From the NCBI RefSeq assembly GCF_000143415.4, contig NW_003314284.1:533805-597804 (forward strand): a stretch of DNA of 64,000 nt. The letters are read 5' to 3'. Shown here piece by piece: positions 46,459-56,529 of the stretch. Both the position numbers and the translations under genes were made by a program. Below the pieces are notes generated by a model. It saw nothing but the letters and a program-made list of their open reading frames with translations. It was not told the origin of the DNA and made no database searches. The DNA is from Selaginella moellendorffii. Its lineage: Eukaryota; Streptophyta; Lycopodiopsida; Selaginellales; Selaginellaceae. Each line of letters starts with the position of its first letter. Position 1 is the stretch's first letter.

Positions 46459-46637
46459 CCCCCCGCCCTGGAAGAAGGAGGAGGAGGAGGAGGAGGAGGA
46501 GGCCTCTTCTTCTCCCCCAAAAGCCCTAGTCCCTGGCCCTAGCGCTGTCGCGGCAAATGGACGAATATGCGACGTGGGAGATCCACTCTGTTTTCTAGGG
46601 TTCTTCTTTATGCCCTTTCCTTAGGGTTTAAGGGCCC
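46459..46637. promoter_or_regulatory. short bidirectional promoter (hydrolase / BRK1)
   Basis: Only 179 bp separate the two start codons. It includes a GGA-repeat tract (46475-46500, pyrimidine-rich on the hydrolase sense strand) and TCTAGGGTTC and CCTTAGGGTTTAAGG telo-box-type motifs just before the BRK1 ATG. No clear TATA box. Confidence 0.5.
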
Positions 46638-47030
46638 ATGGCTATGGCAATGCGAGGGGGAGGCGCTGGCGGAGGCGGGAGCGCCAATCTCGGTGCGGCC
46701 GTCCAGGCCGATTGGGAGAATCGCCAGTTCACGGGCGCGCTCGCGCTCAATGTCCGCAAGCTCTTCGAATTCGTCCTCCAATTCGGTTAGTGGAGCTACA
46801 TTCTTATCTCCTGCAAGAATTACTAGAGATCCTAGAGAAATCTTGAGCCTACATTCTTAGATCTTGCTCCAGTGAGCCAAGAATTTCTTCATCGACTCTA
46901 ACATCTTCGTTTAGAGTCTACCACGCGAAACAAGATCGCGATTCTCAATGACAAGCTCACCGCCCTGGAGAGAAAGCTCGAGTTCTTGGAAGCTCAACAC
47001 AGCAGCGTCACAGCTCCTGGATCATCGTGA
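46638..47030 (+). CDS. BRK1: BRICK1 (HSPC300), SCAR/WAVE complex subunit
   Basis: Two exons (46638-46785, 46915-47030) encode 87 residues, the usual size. VQADWENRQFTGALALNVRKLFEFVLQFESTTRNKI is the conserved core of BRK1, followed by a coiled coil (LNDKLTALERKLEFLEAQ). The protein stabilises the SCAR/WAVE complex, which activates ARP2/3 to nucleate actin at the cell cortex; in plants it is needed for lobed and tip-growing cells. The N terminus has a Gly-rich extension (RGGGAGGGGSANLG). The start could be any of three closely spaced Met codons (46638, 46644, 46650). Confidence 0.95.
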
Positions 47031-47690
47031 ATTGAATTGCAAGCTCCAGAGCTTCGATCGATCAAAAGATCCAAGCTTTCAGGCAAAGATTTAACAATGT
47101 AAAGCAACTAGATCTTCTTTGTACTCTTTTTTTCTCTCGATATGATCACATACACTCCATCCAGCCTTCTCTGCTTGTTTCCATGATGTGATAGAAGAAG
47201 AAAAAGAAGGTTCTAGGCTCGATTCCTCGTAACTCGGCATTCTTATTTGCCCGGTACTTTCTTTTCTTTTTCCCGTGGGGTAAAAAAAGATCGCCGCTAG
47301 TTCATTCAAAGGGTTCTTCTTAGGGCTTTGCGCTCGCCACTCGTGCGGCTTTCCGTGGATCCGTCCGTGGCGAGAGATCCAGCGAGTATTTTGGAGAGGC
47401 AGCAGCTCGATCGATCGATTCCCTGCGCGGCGGGGATTTCTCTCGCGGCGGCATTGCAATTGAGTCTGATCGTCGACCAAATCGCAGCGCATGGAGGTAT
47501 TCTTTCTTCGGCTAGAGTAGCAAGTCATCCAGCATTGCGGATCATCGCGAGAAAGAGGAGGAAGAGCTCCGAGAGAGAAGAAAATATTTGTCTTCCTTCT
47601 TGGAGAAGAGAGGGGGGAAGAAGGGGAGCTATATAGATGCGTAAAGAGGAAGAAGAACAAAAAGAGAGAAGCAGTAGAGGCGCAAAGTCA
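47031..47690. other. 3' region of BRK1 and 5' region of the DUF1191 gene
   Basis: No gene supported. A plus-strand frame at 47328-47636 is probably leader sequence. It contains GATCGATCGATC at 47408-47420 and a GA-rich leader (47555-47690). Confidence 0.45.
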
Positions 47691-48773
47691 ATGGGATCCC
47701 ATCAACGCTACAAAAAGAGAGTGGCCTGGGAGAAGAGAAGCTCGTTTTCTCTAGCGTGTTTAATGCTGCTGGGAATTCTGGGAGGAGTGGATTCACAGCA
47801 GCAGCCAACGATCATCCAGGAACTGGATCTCGGCATTCAATCCTCCGCTTTCCAGAGGCTGGCTCCACTGCCCAAGACAGGGGTCATCTACAACGTAACT
47901 CTCGACGCTTCTGGATCGAGGAACTCCACTGCTGGAGTGGTGGCCAGCATCCAGGCAGTGCGTCTCAGATCAGGGAGCTTGCGGCGCCACGGCCTCGTCT
48001 TCAACGAGTTCACCATCCCAGTCCAGTGCCTGGTGGAGACGACGAGCAAGTACGTGGTGCTCGTCTACCGCGACTTTAGCTCGTATCCGGCGGCCATGCC
48101 CGATGGATTCCAGCTCGTCGGCCCAGTCGTGGGGATCAAGGCCTACGAAGGCAACGATCTCTCCCACCCGGCACCTCAAGAGCTCAACATTTTCTCGGGA
48201 CCGGCGGCTATCACAGTTCGAGTTCCAGTTCTTGCCAGGAGCAGCGGCAAGCTCTCCCCGCTCTGCGCATCTTTCGACAAGGAGGGGACGTTCCGGGTGG
48301 CCAACGTGAGCTCTCCGCCAAACTCCTGCGTTCTATCGCAGCTGGTGGACTCGTCCCTGGCCGTGGCAGCGTCGTCCTTGCCGCCAGCTCCAGCTCCAGC
48401 TCCAGCTCCAGCTCCAGCTCCATCTCCGGAACAAGCCCAAGCTCTTGCTCCGGATCGAGGCCCAGCGTCGGCTCCGGTGGCTTCGATCGTCCCGCTGTCG
48501 CCACCAACGGGGAGGAACGCGAGGAGAAAGATGTCAAAGGCGTGGAAGCTCGGGGTGGGGATTGGTGTCGGGGGTCTCGGCCTGGTGATGGTGGCGGCCG
48601 TGCTGGTTTTCGCCGGGGTGAGGACGAGGAGGAGAGCTCGCATTGCAAAGATGGAGCTTTGCGCGGACAACAGCGAAAGCCTCCAAACAGCACTTATTGG
48701 TGGGAGCCGAGCTCCTGCTGCCGGAGGCACTCGCACCAGACCAGTCCTGGAGAACGACTACGTCTCTCCGTAA
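47691..48773 (+). CDS. DUF1191 family type-I membrane protein with AGP-like Pro/Ala stretch
   Basis: Intronless, 360 residues from the ATG at 47691. The in-frame ATG at 47637 would put 18 charged residues before the signal peptide. Order: signal peptide (SFSLACLMLLGILGGVDS), DUF1191 ectodomain at ~40-225 (LPKTGVIYNVTLDASG, VRLRSGSLRRHG, FNEFTIPVQCLVE, VLVYRDFSSYP, LVGPVVGIKAYEGNDL), an (AP)n stretch at ~231-245 followed by more Ala/Pro motifs that suit arabinogalactan glycosylation, one membrane helix at ~287-311 and a basic cytosolic tail ending NDYVSP. The family is plant-specific, located at the cell surface and functionally undefined. N-glycosylation sites (NVT, NST, NVS) are present. Confidence 0.88.
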   Translation: MGSHQRYKKRVAWEKRSSFSLACLMLLGILGGVDSQQQPTIIQELDLGIQSSAFQRLAPLPKTGVIYNVTLDASGSRNSTAGVVASIQAVRLRSGSLRRHGLVFNEFTIPVQCLVETTSKYVVLVYRDFSSYPAAMPDGFQLVGPVVGIKAYEGNDLSHPAPQELNIFSGPAAITVRVPVLARSSGKLSPLCASFDKEGTFRVANVSSPPNSCVLSQLVDSSLAVAASSLPPAPAPAPAPAPAPSPEQAQALAPDRGPASAPVASIVPLSPPTGRNARRKMSKAWKLGVGIGVGGLGLVMVAAVLVFAGVRTRRRARIAKMELCADNSESLQTALIGGSRAPAAGGTRTRPVLENDYVSP

Positions 48774-49592
48774 CTCCCAGACTTTCTTTCTCCTACGACA
48801 CGTTCGCTCGCTCGGCGCTCCCGGTTTGCCTTTTAACTTTTCTAGCCGAGGAATAACTTCGCTGCAGGCTCTCGTTTTTTTTTTTCTCGATTCATTCATC
48901 GCGACTGCTGCTGCTGCGAATGCTGCTGCTGCTTATCTTGTGGATTTTTCTTTTTCTTAGTTTGGTGGTACTACTGGCCATTCATAAAGTCCATCTCTGT
49001 GCTGCGACACACACACACACACACAGAGTTTCATAAAAAGGTATGGCTGCTTTGCTTCTGGCTTTGCTCAGTCTTTCCTTAAAAGTGGACATTCTATTCT
49101 TTCTTTTGCAGGATTGACGCCTTTGGTCAGATTCTCGACTTTCATTTTACTAAGGCTGCGCAACGAAGCTAGCAAGCGACACAAGCGAAAAGACTGTGTG
49201 TACTTACACCTCTCCACCAAGTACCTTCTATACTCTCAAGTGACCGAAGAAGCATCGCCATCGTTCTCGTGGCAATGCCAACTAAAAGCTCAGAAGCAGA
49301 AGAGAAGAAACGAAAGACGCGGCGCGTAAAAGAAAAAAAACTTCTGCCACTTACCACCAACTTGGTTTTCAAGCTTTTTCTCGCTTGCTCGGATTTTAAT
49401 CCATCCAGCCATGCCTTTGGAGCTTTCGTCTGGACAGAATGCACAGCTCATCTCAAACTGTTAAAAGTCATAATAGTACACAAGCCCGTTCCGCTACACT
49501 ACACATCGGATACCTGTTTTCCCGACGACAAGAAGAACAAAAGAATAGCAGCTCTTGATGATGATGATCCGGCTATGGTTGGTCTCGTTTTG
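48774..49592. other. intergenic between convergent genes
   Basis: Probable 3' UTRs. It includes a CTG/GCT trinucleotide tract (48905-48934) and an (AC)n run at 49009-49024. Open frames at 49169-49444 (-) and 49269-49664 (+) overlap the PP4 3' end and are not supported by any family match. Confidence 0.45.
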
Positions 49593-51011
49593 TTACAGGA
49601 AATAATCTGGCGCTGGCTTCTTCGATGGCACTCCTCTGGCTTCCTGCCAATTCAAAAACTTTGATCCTCGTTAGCATGATACGCTCTCTCTGATAAGCAA
49701 AAGTTTATAAAGAGTAGCTTCACCTGAGGAGCGGCCTCGAATACTTGAAACTTCGAGTTCAAGTTCTCGTCCAGCTCCATGATCGCTGCCACATTCCCGC
49801 ATCTGGAATGGAAAAAAAAAAGAAAAAAAGAAGAAAGAAAGAGGAGAATAAGAACTTCGAAGACGAAGAAAATTATTCTCTACCTATAGCAGTAATTTGG
49901 AGCCGACCACACTGTCACGACCTGCTTGTTAAACATCCACTTGAAGCCTTCCATGACCAGCTGGTGTGCCCGACAGATAATCTCCGTCTTGTTGGCGTGA
50001 TTAAACGCCGACGCAACGTTCCCTCCGAATAAAAAACCAGCGCCTCTCGGACTGATTCCCCACCCAATTATGTCTTCGGGATCGGACCAGAGGAGGTCGC
50101 ACATTGCACCGTCGTGAGGGACTTCCTGCTTTCGGTCGATTGTCCTGATCTAAACACGAGAGTAAATTCAATCTCAAGTGCTCTTTTTTCGAATTTATTT
50201 TTCAGCTGGCTACCTGGTCAATCGTGTTGATTGCGGGAGAGAGGCCACCGTGCACACCAAAAATGCGGTTCTCGATCAGCGCAGATAGACTGCAAAACCA
50301 AGTACAAGCAACGATCAGCGCTTATGTTTATCTTTTCGTTTCCTTTTTGACTTTCTTGTCACCTTAAGTAGTCAAATATGTCTGTGCAATACCGCCATAC
50401 ATTTACGGATCCATACTTTCGAAGGCATTCGTCATAGAAACCATAAACCTGAATACGAAAAATATAAGTATAAAACACAAGAGAAAGATAAAAATCACTG
50501 CAGCAAGATCTAAGACATACTCGGAATTTGTACCTGCGTGATCTGCCGGCTTTCATGGTTTCCCCTTATAAGAGTGATCCTGTCGGGATAACGAACCTAC
50601 ACGAAAACTCAGTAAAACAACGCCACAAAAGTCTCACATACCTTTAAAGCTAACAACAAGAGAAACGTTTCCACCGAGTAAAATCCTCGATCAACAAAAT
50701 CGCCTAGGAACAAATAATTCGTCTGTGGGCAGTCGCCTCCTACTCTAAACAGCTCCTTCATGTCGTAGAACTGGCCGTGAATATCTCCACAAATCTACAC
50801 AAGACAACGCAAAGACACACTCTATAAGCACTAAAAAAATTTGAGCTAAGTGTTCTACTATTTCACTCACCGTCACTGGAGCGTCTACTCTCTGGACATT
50901 GCTCTCCTCCACCAGGATTTCCATGGCCTTGAGGCACAGCGCCTTCACCTCCGACTCCTTGAGCGGCTCGCATCGCTTCAGCTGCTCAATCTGGCGGTCC
51001 AGATCGGACAT
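49593..51011 (-). CDS. PPX: protein phosphatase 4 catalytic subunit (PPX)
   Basis: Nine exons: 50871-51011, 50642-50794, 50534-50596, 50363-50448, 50214-50289, 49884-50149, 49802 down to 49724, 49643 down to 49593 (eight introns counted by phase; the last two exons are short). The product is 304 residues. The PPP signatures are complete: GDIHGQ, GDFVDRG, RGNHE, HGGLSP, and the C terminus ends KKPAPDYFL, whose last Leu is the methylation site of PP4/PP2A enzymes. [26 protein letters not shown] identifies PP4 rather than PP2A or PP6. It removes Ser/Thr phosphates in the nucleus and centrosome-like sites, in DNA repair and development. The stretch [13 protein letters not shown] is one residue shorter than the usual DIVDGWG form, which explains 304 rather than 305 residues. 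Confidence 0.95.
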
Positions 51012-51202
51012 GGCCGATGCGCGGCGATCCGCATGCACTGGCGGAGGCGCGCGATCGATCACACCCACTCACGCGCTCCAAATCCCGCCAGCGCCCGCCG
51101 CCATTCCTCCTCCTAGCGGGGGAAGCCTCGTTCTCACCTCAAGCCCTAAGCATATTCTCTTTAGAGTTTTGTAAAAATTTGGAGATTTTTACATGGGCTG
51201 CC

Positions 51203-54200
51203 CTACCGTCCGATGACGCGGGATCCGACGGCCAGGAACTGGTCGCGCTTGTCTGAGATTGCCGCGCCCAGGAGCACTCCAAACAAGATCTTTCCCTGCG
51301 TGAGAAAGAACAAAAGAAACAAACGAACAAACCATGGAAGAACTCTGTAAGAAATGATCGAATAGAAAGCTTGAAGTTAGCTTACCTTTGTCCGCCTGTA
51401 AGATGCGAGAGTTGCAAGAGGCTCCATACTAGGATTTTTCGCACCGGTTCTCTGGTCGATTGTGATCATCTGGCAGCGATTGCATCCACCTAAGACCTGT
51501 GAGTATCTTGTGATCATCGTTAGAACTGGAACTATCTATCTTGTGACCATCCCAAGAAATGGAACTTACGGGAAACTCCGCGTCGCCAATTGAGAGTGAC
51601 TGCCATTCATCTTCCTCGTAAGCAGGTCCACCCGAAACAACGAGATTTGGCCGAAACTGTGTTGTCTCTAGTCGATGTTTGGCACCTGAATAGAAGAGTT
51701 TCGCTTATTCGTTTTCGGAGAAGAGAAATTTACCGGTAGCTATTCGTGCATTGAGGTCTTCCACACTGGCTTCCGACAGGAGTAAAAACTGGCCTTCGTT
51801 TGCGAAACTTAACTTATCGCCTCCTTCAGGCGAATGTTCTGGATTTCTCCATCTGCATACTCTGGTATTCTCGACACCTTTTCGAACCAAGTTACACCGC
51901 AATCCCAATGCTTTCGTGAACCACTCAGAGATCTCTGCCCCGTATGACATCGATTTAGCCCTGCAGCAACTAATGAGCAAAAAAAAAAAAAACCAGAAAG
52001 AACAGAGTAACCTTTGTCCACATAAAATAACTTCTCCATGTTCCTCGTGCTGTAATCTGTCCTCCAACGGTATTTCAAGTGTATGATCAACATTTGGAGC
52101 ACGGACAACGAGTTTCCCCGATGCCAAATCGATAGACGGAGTAATCAAGCACATGTTGTGGGCCTGGAACACAAAACTGTTAGCAAAAGCATTGTTTATC
52201 AAGAAGATGGACAAACCTTTTTCTGTGTCACGGGAGCATTCTCGGTGTCACATATCATCCACTCCCTGTCATAAAGTAGACCTGGAAAGTGCTGTTACTG
52301 ATGGTACACCACTCAAAAATGTTTACCTGACTCGACGATAGGCCATGCCTCAACACTAAAGCCAGCACATGACTTAATAGGATACACTATAATAGACTTG
52401 AGACGCACCGCTGCCGGGATTGTATCTTTACTTCTTAATTTCTTGGCTTCCTGTGTGTAAGTAGTTTCTACAAAGTACTTTCGAACGAACTTGAGAAAAG
52501 CCTGCAGATGAACAGAGTAAGAAAGCTGGAAACACGCAACTTGTTACCTGACAGTCCTGGAAAGTGGACATATATCCAAACGAAATGCGAACAGCTCCTG
52601 TTGGTCTTCCGGAGATCAGATCCTGATCATCCCAGCAAACATGCCCCGCCTGAAAAATAATTTTTTAAAAATAAACTTGGAAAACGTTATTCATCCGGAT
52701 TCATCACCTCGAAGTTGGCCTGCATGTCCTTGTTTGAAAGTTCAAGATACTTCGCACAAGCTCCAGGATTACAAAAGCATCCAGTCTGAAACAAAGGCAA
52801 CCAAATATTTGAAAACAAAGGGTTCTTTTACTCACTCGAAGATGAATCCGGCACAAAGACGCAACTTTCTCAACTTCGCGATGACCGACCCAAGAGCCAT
52901 CAGCACGTTTCAGATTGAACGTAATAACCGGACCTTGGATTCGAAACTCTTCTGCAAAAGTCTGAACTGTACTCAGTTAGATTTACATGTGCAGCCTGGT
53001 TACCTGAAAAACTCCGTGATTGCCAAACATAAAACACACGGGAGCACCGTTGCCATGCTTCAAATTACGCAGTGAACGAGCTGTGTAATGTGTTAAGGCC
53101 CAAGTGTGCCTGGTAAACAAAAGTGTAGAGGACTGCTGGGAAACAAATAAGTAGTCTACCTGGCAATAGAACTGATTCCCATTCTGTTGAGCATCATAAA
53201 CCCGTAACGCAAAGCTCTGATGCTTAGAAACGATATTGTGCCATCTTCCATGCGTTGCTCTAGACTTTCTCGTCTATTCACATAATCAATGTCCGCTATA
53301 GACACCGCAACAGTGCCTGTTGCATGAAACAATCAGAAATGTGCTTAAGATTGCGTAAATTACCTCCTCCAAAATACTTCTGATTTAAGACTTTGCCAGC
53401 TTCTGGAAAAAATCTGATTTCAGACATAGCAACGAAGTGACATTTACTTACCACGTCGAACAATAAGAGCACCAAGTCCGGTAGGATATCCAAATATCTA
53501 TTAGAGGAAGCTTTAGAAACTTTCAGACAACAGGAAAGTGGAATACCTTATAAAAAGATACAACTACAAAATCGGCAGGATAACGAGAAAGATCGGGTGG
53601 AGAAGTTCCAGCGCTTTTTGCTGCATCAAGTAGAACCATCCAGCGCCCTCTATGATTTGTCAAAGCTAAAGATGACCTGTAAGAAATACCAAACGATGGT
53701 GGTACCTGGTTCCATTCATATGCTGGCCATCTTTGATGCGCTCAACCAGCTCCATTGGAAATTTTGCGCCCGAAAAGTTACACTCGGTAGGCATTGCGAA
53801 AAGATTGTATGTTTCTTCGTCATCTACAACCATAACAAAAATTGACTAACTACAAAATCAATAATGACATACCATCGTGCAGAGAGACATTTTTCCTCTT
53901 TAGTCCTGCACTCTCCAGTACAACTTCTCCCTGGTTACTGATACTCACGGGGATTGCAGTTGCTCCCTTTTCGAGAGCGTACCTTTTGTTAACAAGAAAA
54001 AGAATTAGCAAAGAGGAAGAACTCGAATAGAATGCTTACTCTCGTATTCCGAGCACACTGTTGTGATTTGCCAAAGTATAGCAAAAATGGCCACCAGAGC
54101 TCCATGGAAACGTCTCTCCAACAAGTTTCAGCGCAGCTGTAGCACCGGAAGTAAAAACGCAAGCATATTCACTGGCTGGAGCATGGAAATACTCAAGAAC

Positions 54201-54796
54201 CTGAGAGAGGAAACAGAAAGTTGTTACTACTACTGCCTCCAAGTAGTAACATTTTACTTCACCTGTTGTCTGGCAGATTCAATTGTGTGAGAACTCCTGA
54301 TGCTACTATCACTTTGACTGTCTGGCTTTCTCTAAGTTAGAAAAAGAAAAATACGAACAAGCTGCTAGAACTTACGAGGATTTCCATAGACCTGCCCGCT
54401 ATAATCCGCGAGAGCCTCCTGGAGCTGACTGCTGGAATACAATGTGGCGCCCGCATGGTCCAAGTAAATTGTCCCTGTGAAGAATAAAGCGAAAGTTTTT
54501 CCAAGTAAAGCGTCATTGCAAAGAAGAAAAAAATGTGTCATACCTTTCAAACGAGCAAATTCAGTACCCCGTAGACGATCGATTGGAACTGGGCCATCCG
54601 CGTAGCCATAATAACCCCCAAATTCTTTCAAGAAGCTCTGCCTCCTGGAATTCCCGGAGATTTCCGCGTCGCGCTGCTGCCTCAATCGCGGCGGCCACGA
54701 CAATCTCTCCAAGAAATGCCTGACAGCAGCGTGAATCCATAGTATCAAAGCCAGGAGCCTGCCCGGGAGATAGAAGAATCCTGTGGAGCTCCTCAT
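51203..54796 (-). CDS. ABA3: molybdenum cofactor sulfurase (ABA3/LOS5 type)
   Basis: Twenty-one exons fit in phase from 54796 to the stop at 51203, giving about 840 residues, close to ABA3. Exon starts (minus strand): 54796, 54474, 54321, 54200, 53982, 53823, 53676, 53497, 53402, 53316, 53109, 52961, 52785, 52649, 52501, 52281, 52163, 51960, 51685, 51496, 51295. The N-terminal NifS-like part has [34 protein letters not shown] and the PLP lysine in FVVVSFYK (about Lys310), with [10 protein letters not shown] further on. The C-terminal MOSC part has [28 protein letters not shown] and [10 protein letters not shown]. The enzyme sulfurates Moco for aldehyde oxidase and xanthine dehydrogenase and so controls the last step of abscisic acid synthesis. 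The start is uncertain: ~45 residues precede [11 protein letters not shown]. Confidence 0.92.
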
Positions 54797-54855
54797 AATC
54801 TATCCGATCTATAGCCTCTCTTACCTATTTCAACAGGAGCAAACCATCGGCGCAT

Positions 54856-55362
54856 CTATATACCTTCTTTGACGCACGCCAAAGCCGTGGAGAAGTCGCG
54901 GAGATCCTCTCTTCCACAGCCAGGGTTTATATATATCGCCCACTCGAACGATTCCCCGGAATCTTCCAGGTCATCGTTCGACAGGGCATTCGTGAAGTAT
55001 TTTAGCAAGGTATACACCATAGCTTCTAGCTTGTAAGTGGAGCCTGTAGGATGATACGTCCCAGAAAACGTTCACACACTGGAACATTTGGCAATCAAGG
55101 CACGGAGCCATTGTATCTGCTAATTCCTGGAAACATGAAAGTGAGCGATCGAAAAACATTAGGATAAAAAAAAGACTGGAGTAGTCTTCCACTGAGAAAT
55201 TGTAGATGATATCTGTTCTGGATCATCTTGGTTACCTTTGGTGTGGATTTTTCTTCCTGAGGCCAACCAATTTAGAACCGGCTTGGCTGGGCTGGGTTCT
55301 TGGATTCCACAGGCAATCACATAATCGACTCCAGCTAAGACACCCATGTTGTTTAAGTACAT
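54856..55362 (-). pseudogene. unrecognised gene remnant with a frameshift
   Basis: Two exons can be joined in phase (55362 down to ~55171, then 55126 onward), reading AGVDYVIACGIQEPSPAKPVLNW and then LADTMAPCLDCQMFQCVNVFWDVSS. The frame then shifts near 55040, after which a well-composed stretch follows in another frame (YKLEAMVYTLLKYFTNALSN; SFEWAIYINPGCGREDLRDF) to a stop at 54856. No family recognised. It could be a decayed gene or have one further very small exon that I missed. It lies directly upstream of the ABA3-type start, so it may also overlap that gene's promoter. Confidence 0.4.
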
Positions 55363-55456
55363 GGTATGATAGTATATTATCAGAACCAGTCATGGCTATC
55401 AGGGAAGTGTAGAGGTAAACTGGTGTGGAAGACCTGGGTTCGATGCCAAAGGTCCA

Positions 55457-56016
55457 TGTTGGGGACGCTCAGGATGGGGCACCCGAGTTAGGTGGGACGC
55501 GGTAGGCGCCGAAGTTGGGACTACAGTGTGGGAGGCCCTTGGACGGGCGAGATGGGAGGTATGGCGGGCTTCCGGGGTACAGGCACTCTGGGAGGCTTGG
55601 AACCGCAACCACTTCGAAGGGCAGTGCGCTCGGATTTCAGTGATCATGGCGAATTGGTGGAGGCTCACACTAGCTGCTATCCGCTTGAGGGATACACTGC
55701 TCCAGGAGCATGGGAAAAACAAGGAGGCACTCACAGCTTGGTGACGACTATGGACTCCGTGCTACGGAACTGAACACGAGGGGGAGGTCAAGTGGAAATG
55801 GAGACCTTTGGACACGGTAACAAAGGAGGCTCGACGTGGCGATCTGGCGCTGGATGCACTGCGGAGGCGACGACCACAACAGCCACGATTGGAGGGCAGC
55901 AATCACTACTAGATGGAGAATTGCAGGACAGCGTAGTTGAGTGAACAACGCTAAGGGACTCTTGCTTTTTGTATCAGTCCCTAAGGGACTTGGAGAAATG
56001 TACATATGCGTTGCAT
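55457..56016 (+). mobile_element. 560-bp insertion flanked by a 16-bp direct repeat
   Basis: CGATGCCAAAGGTCCA occurs exactly at 55441-55456 and again at 56017-56032, the size expected for a target-site duplication made by LINE machinery. The body is GC-rich, has no coding match, and near its end has CTAAGGGACT repeated around CAGTCCCTAAGGGACTT, which can form a short hairpin. There is no poly-A tail. The upstream copy is part of a Pol III-like B-box (GGGTTCGATGCC at 55437-55448). Confidence 0.55.
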
Positions 56017-56032
56017 CGATGCCAAAGGTCCA

Positions 56033-56529
56033 ATCAACAAAGACTTTTATTATGCAAAAACTAGCACTTGACCAACCAATGTTGGGTAGTTCGCAAAGCC
56101 TTTCAAACTCACCAACATATCTTTAATATATTTTTGTGATAGAACTTGCTCACATCTCATAATTTCCTTGTGAGATGATTCTTCCATTTCTAGCACTAGG
56201 CATTGCTGGTCCATTGTTATCCATTGGGCCATAGGGAAAGTTAAAAAATAAATAAAGTTTATTGTAGTTTTTTTTTTTATGTTTTAAGGTATAGTAGGAG
56301 AGGAGTTAGTTAATATAAAGCTTCTTTGTATATAGTATTGATGGTGAATGTTGATGAATTGAATGGAATTAATCAATATTTTGTATGAGTTGTGTCAATT
56401 TGAATCGCAAATTGTTATGATGATGTGCATCTTCAATGGGTAAAGATTAGCTAGGGTAAGCACATGATCAAATGTTTGACCTTGGTATTTTGAAATTGTC
56501 AAACAGTATCCAAGATGAAGAGGAAATTG
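56033..56529. other. AT-rich intergenic, nothing recognised
   Basis: No gene seen; possible flank of the Helitron relic. Confidence 0.4.

Noticed and set aside
49269..49664. 131-codon plus-strand gene downstream of DUF1191
   Set aside because: Its second half is antisense to the last PP4 exon, the rest is low-complexity Lys-rich; no family.
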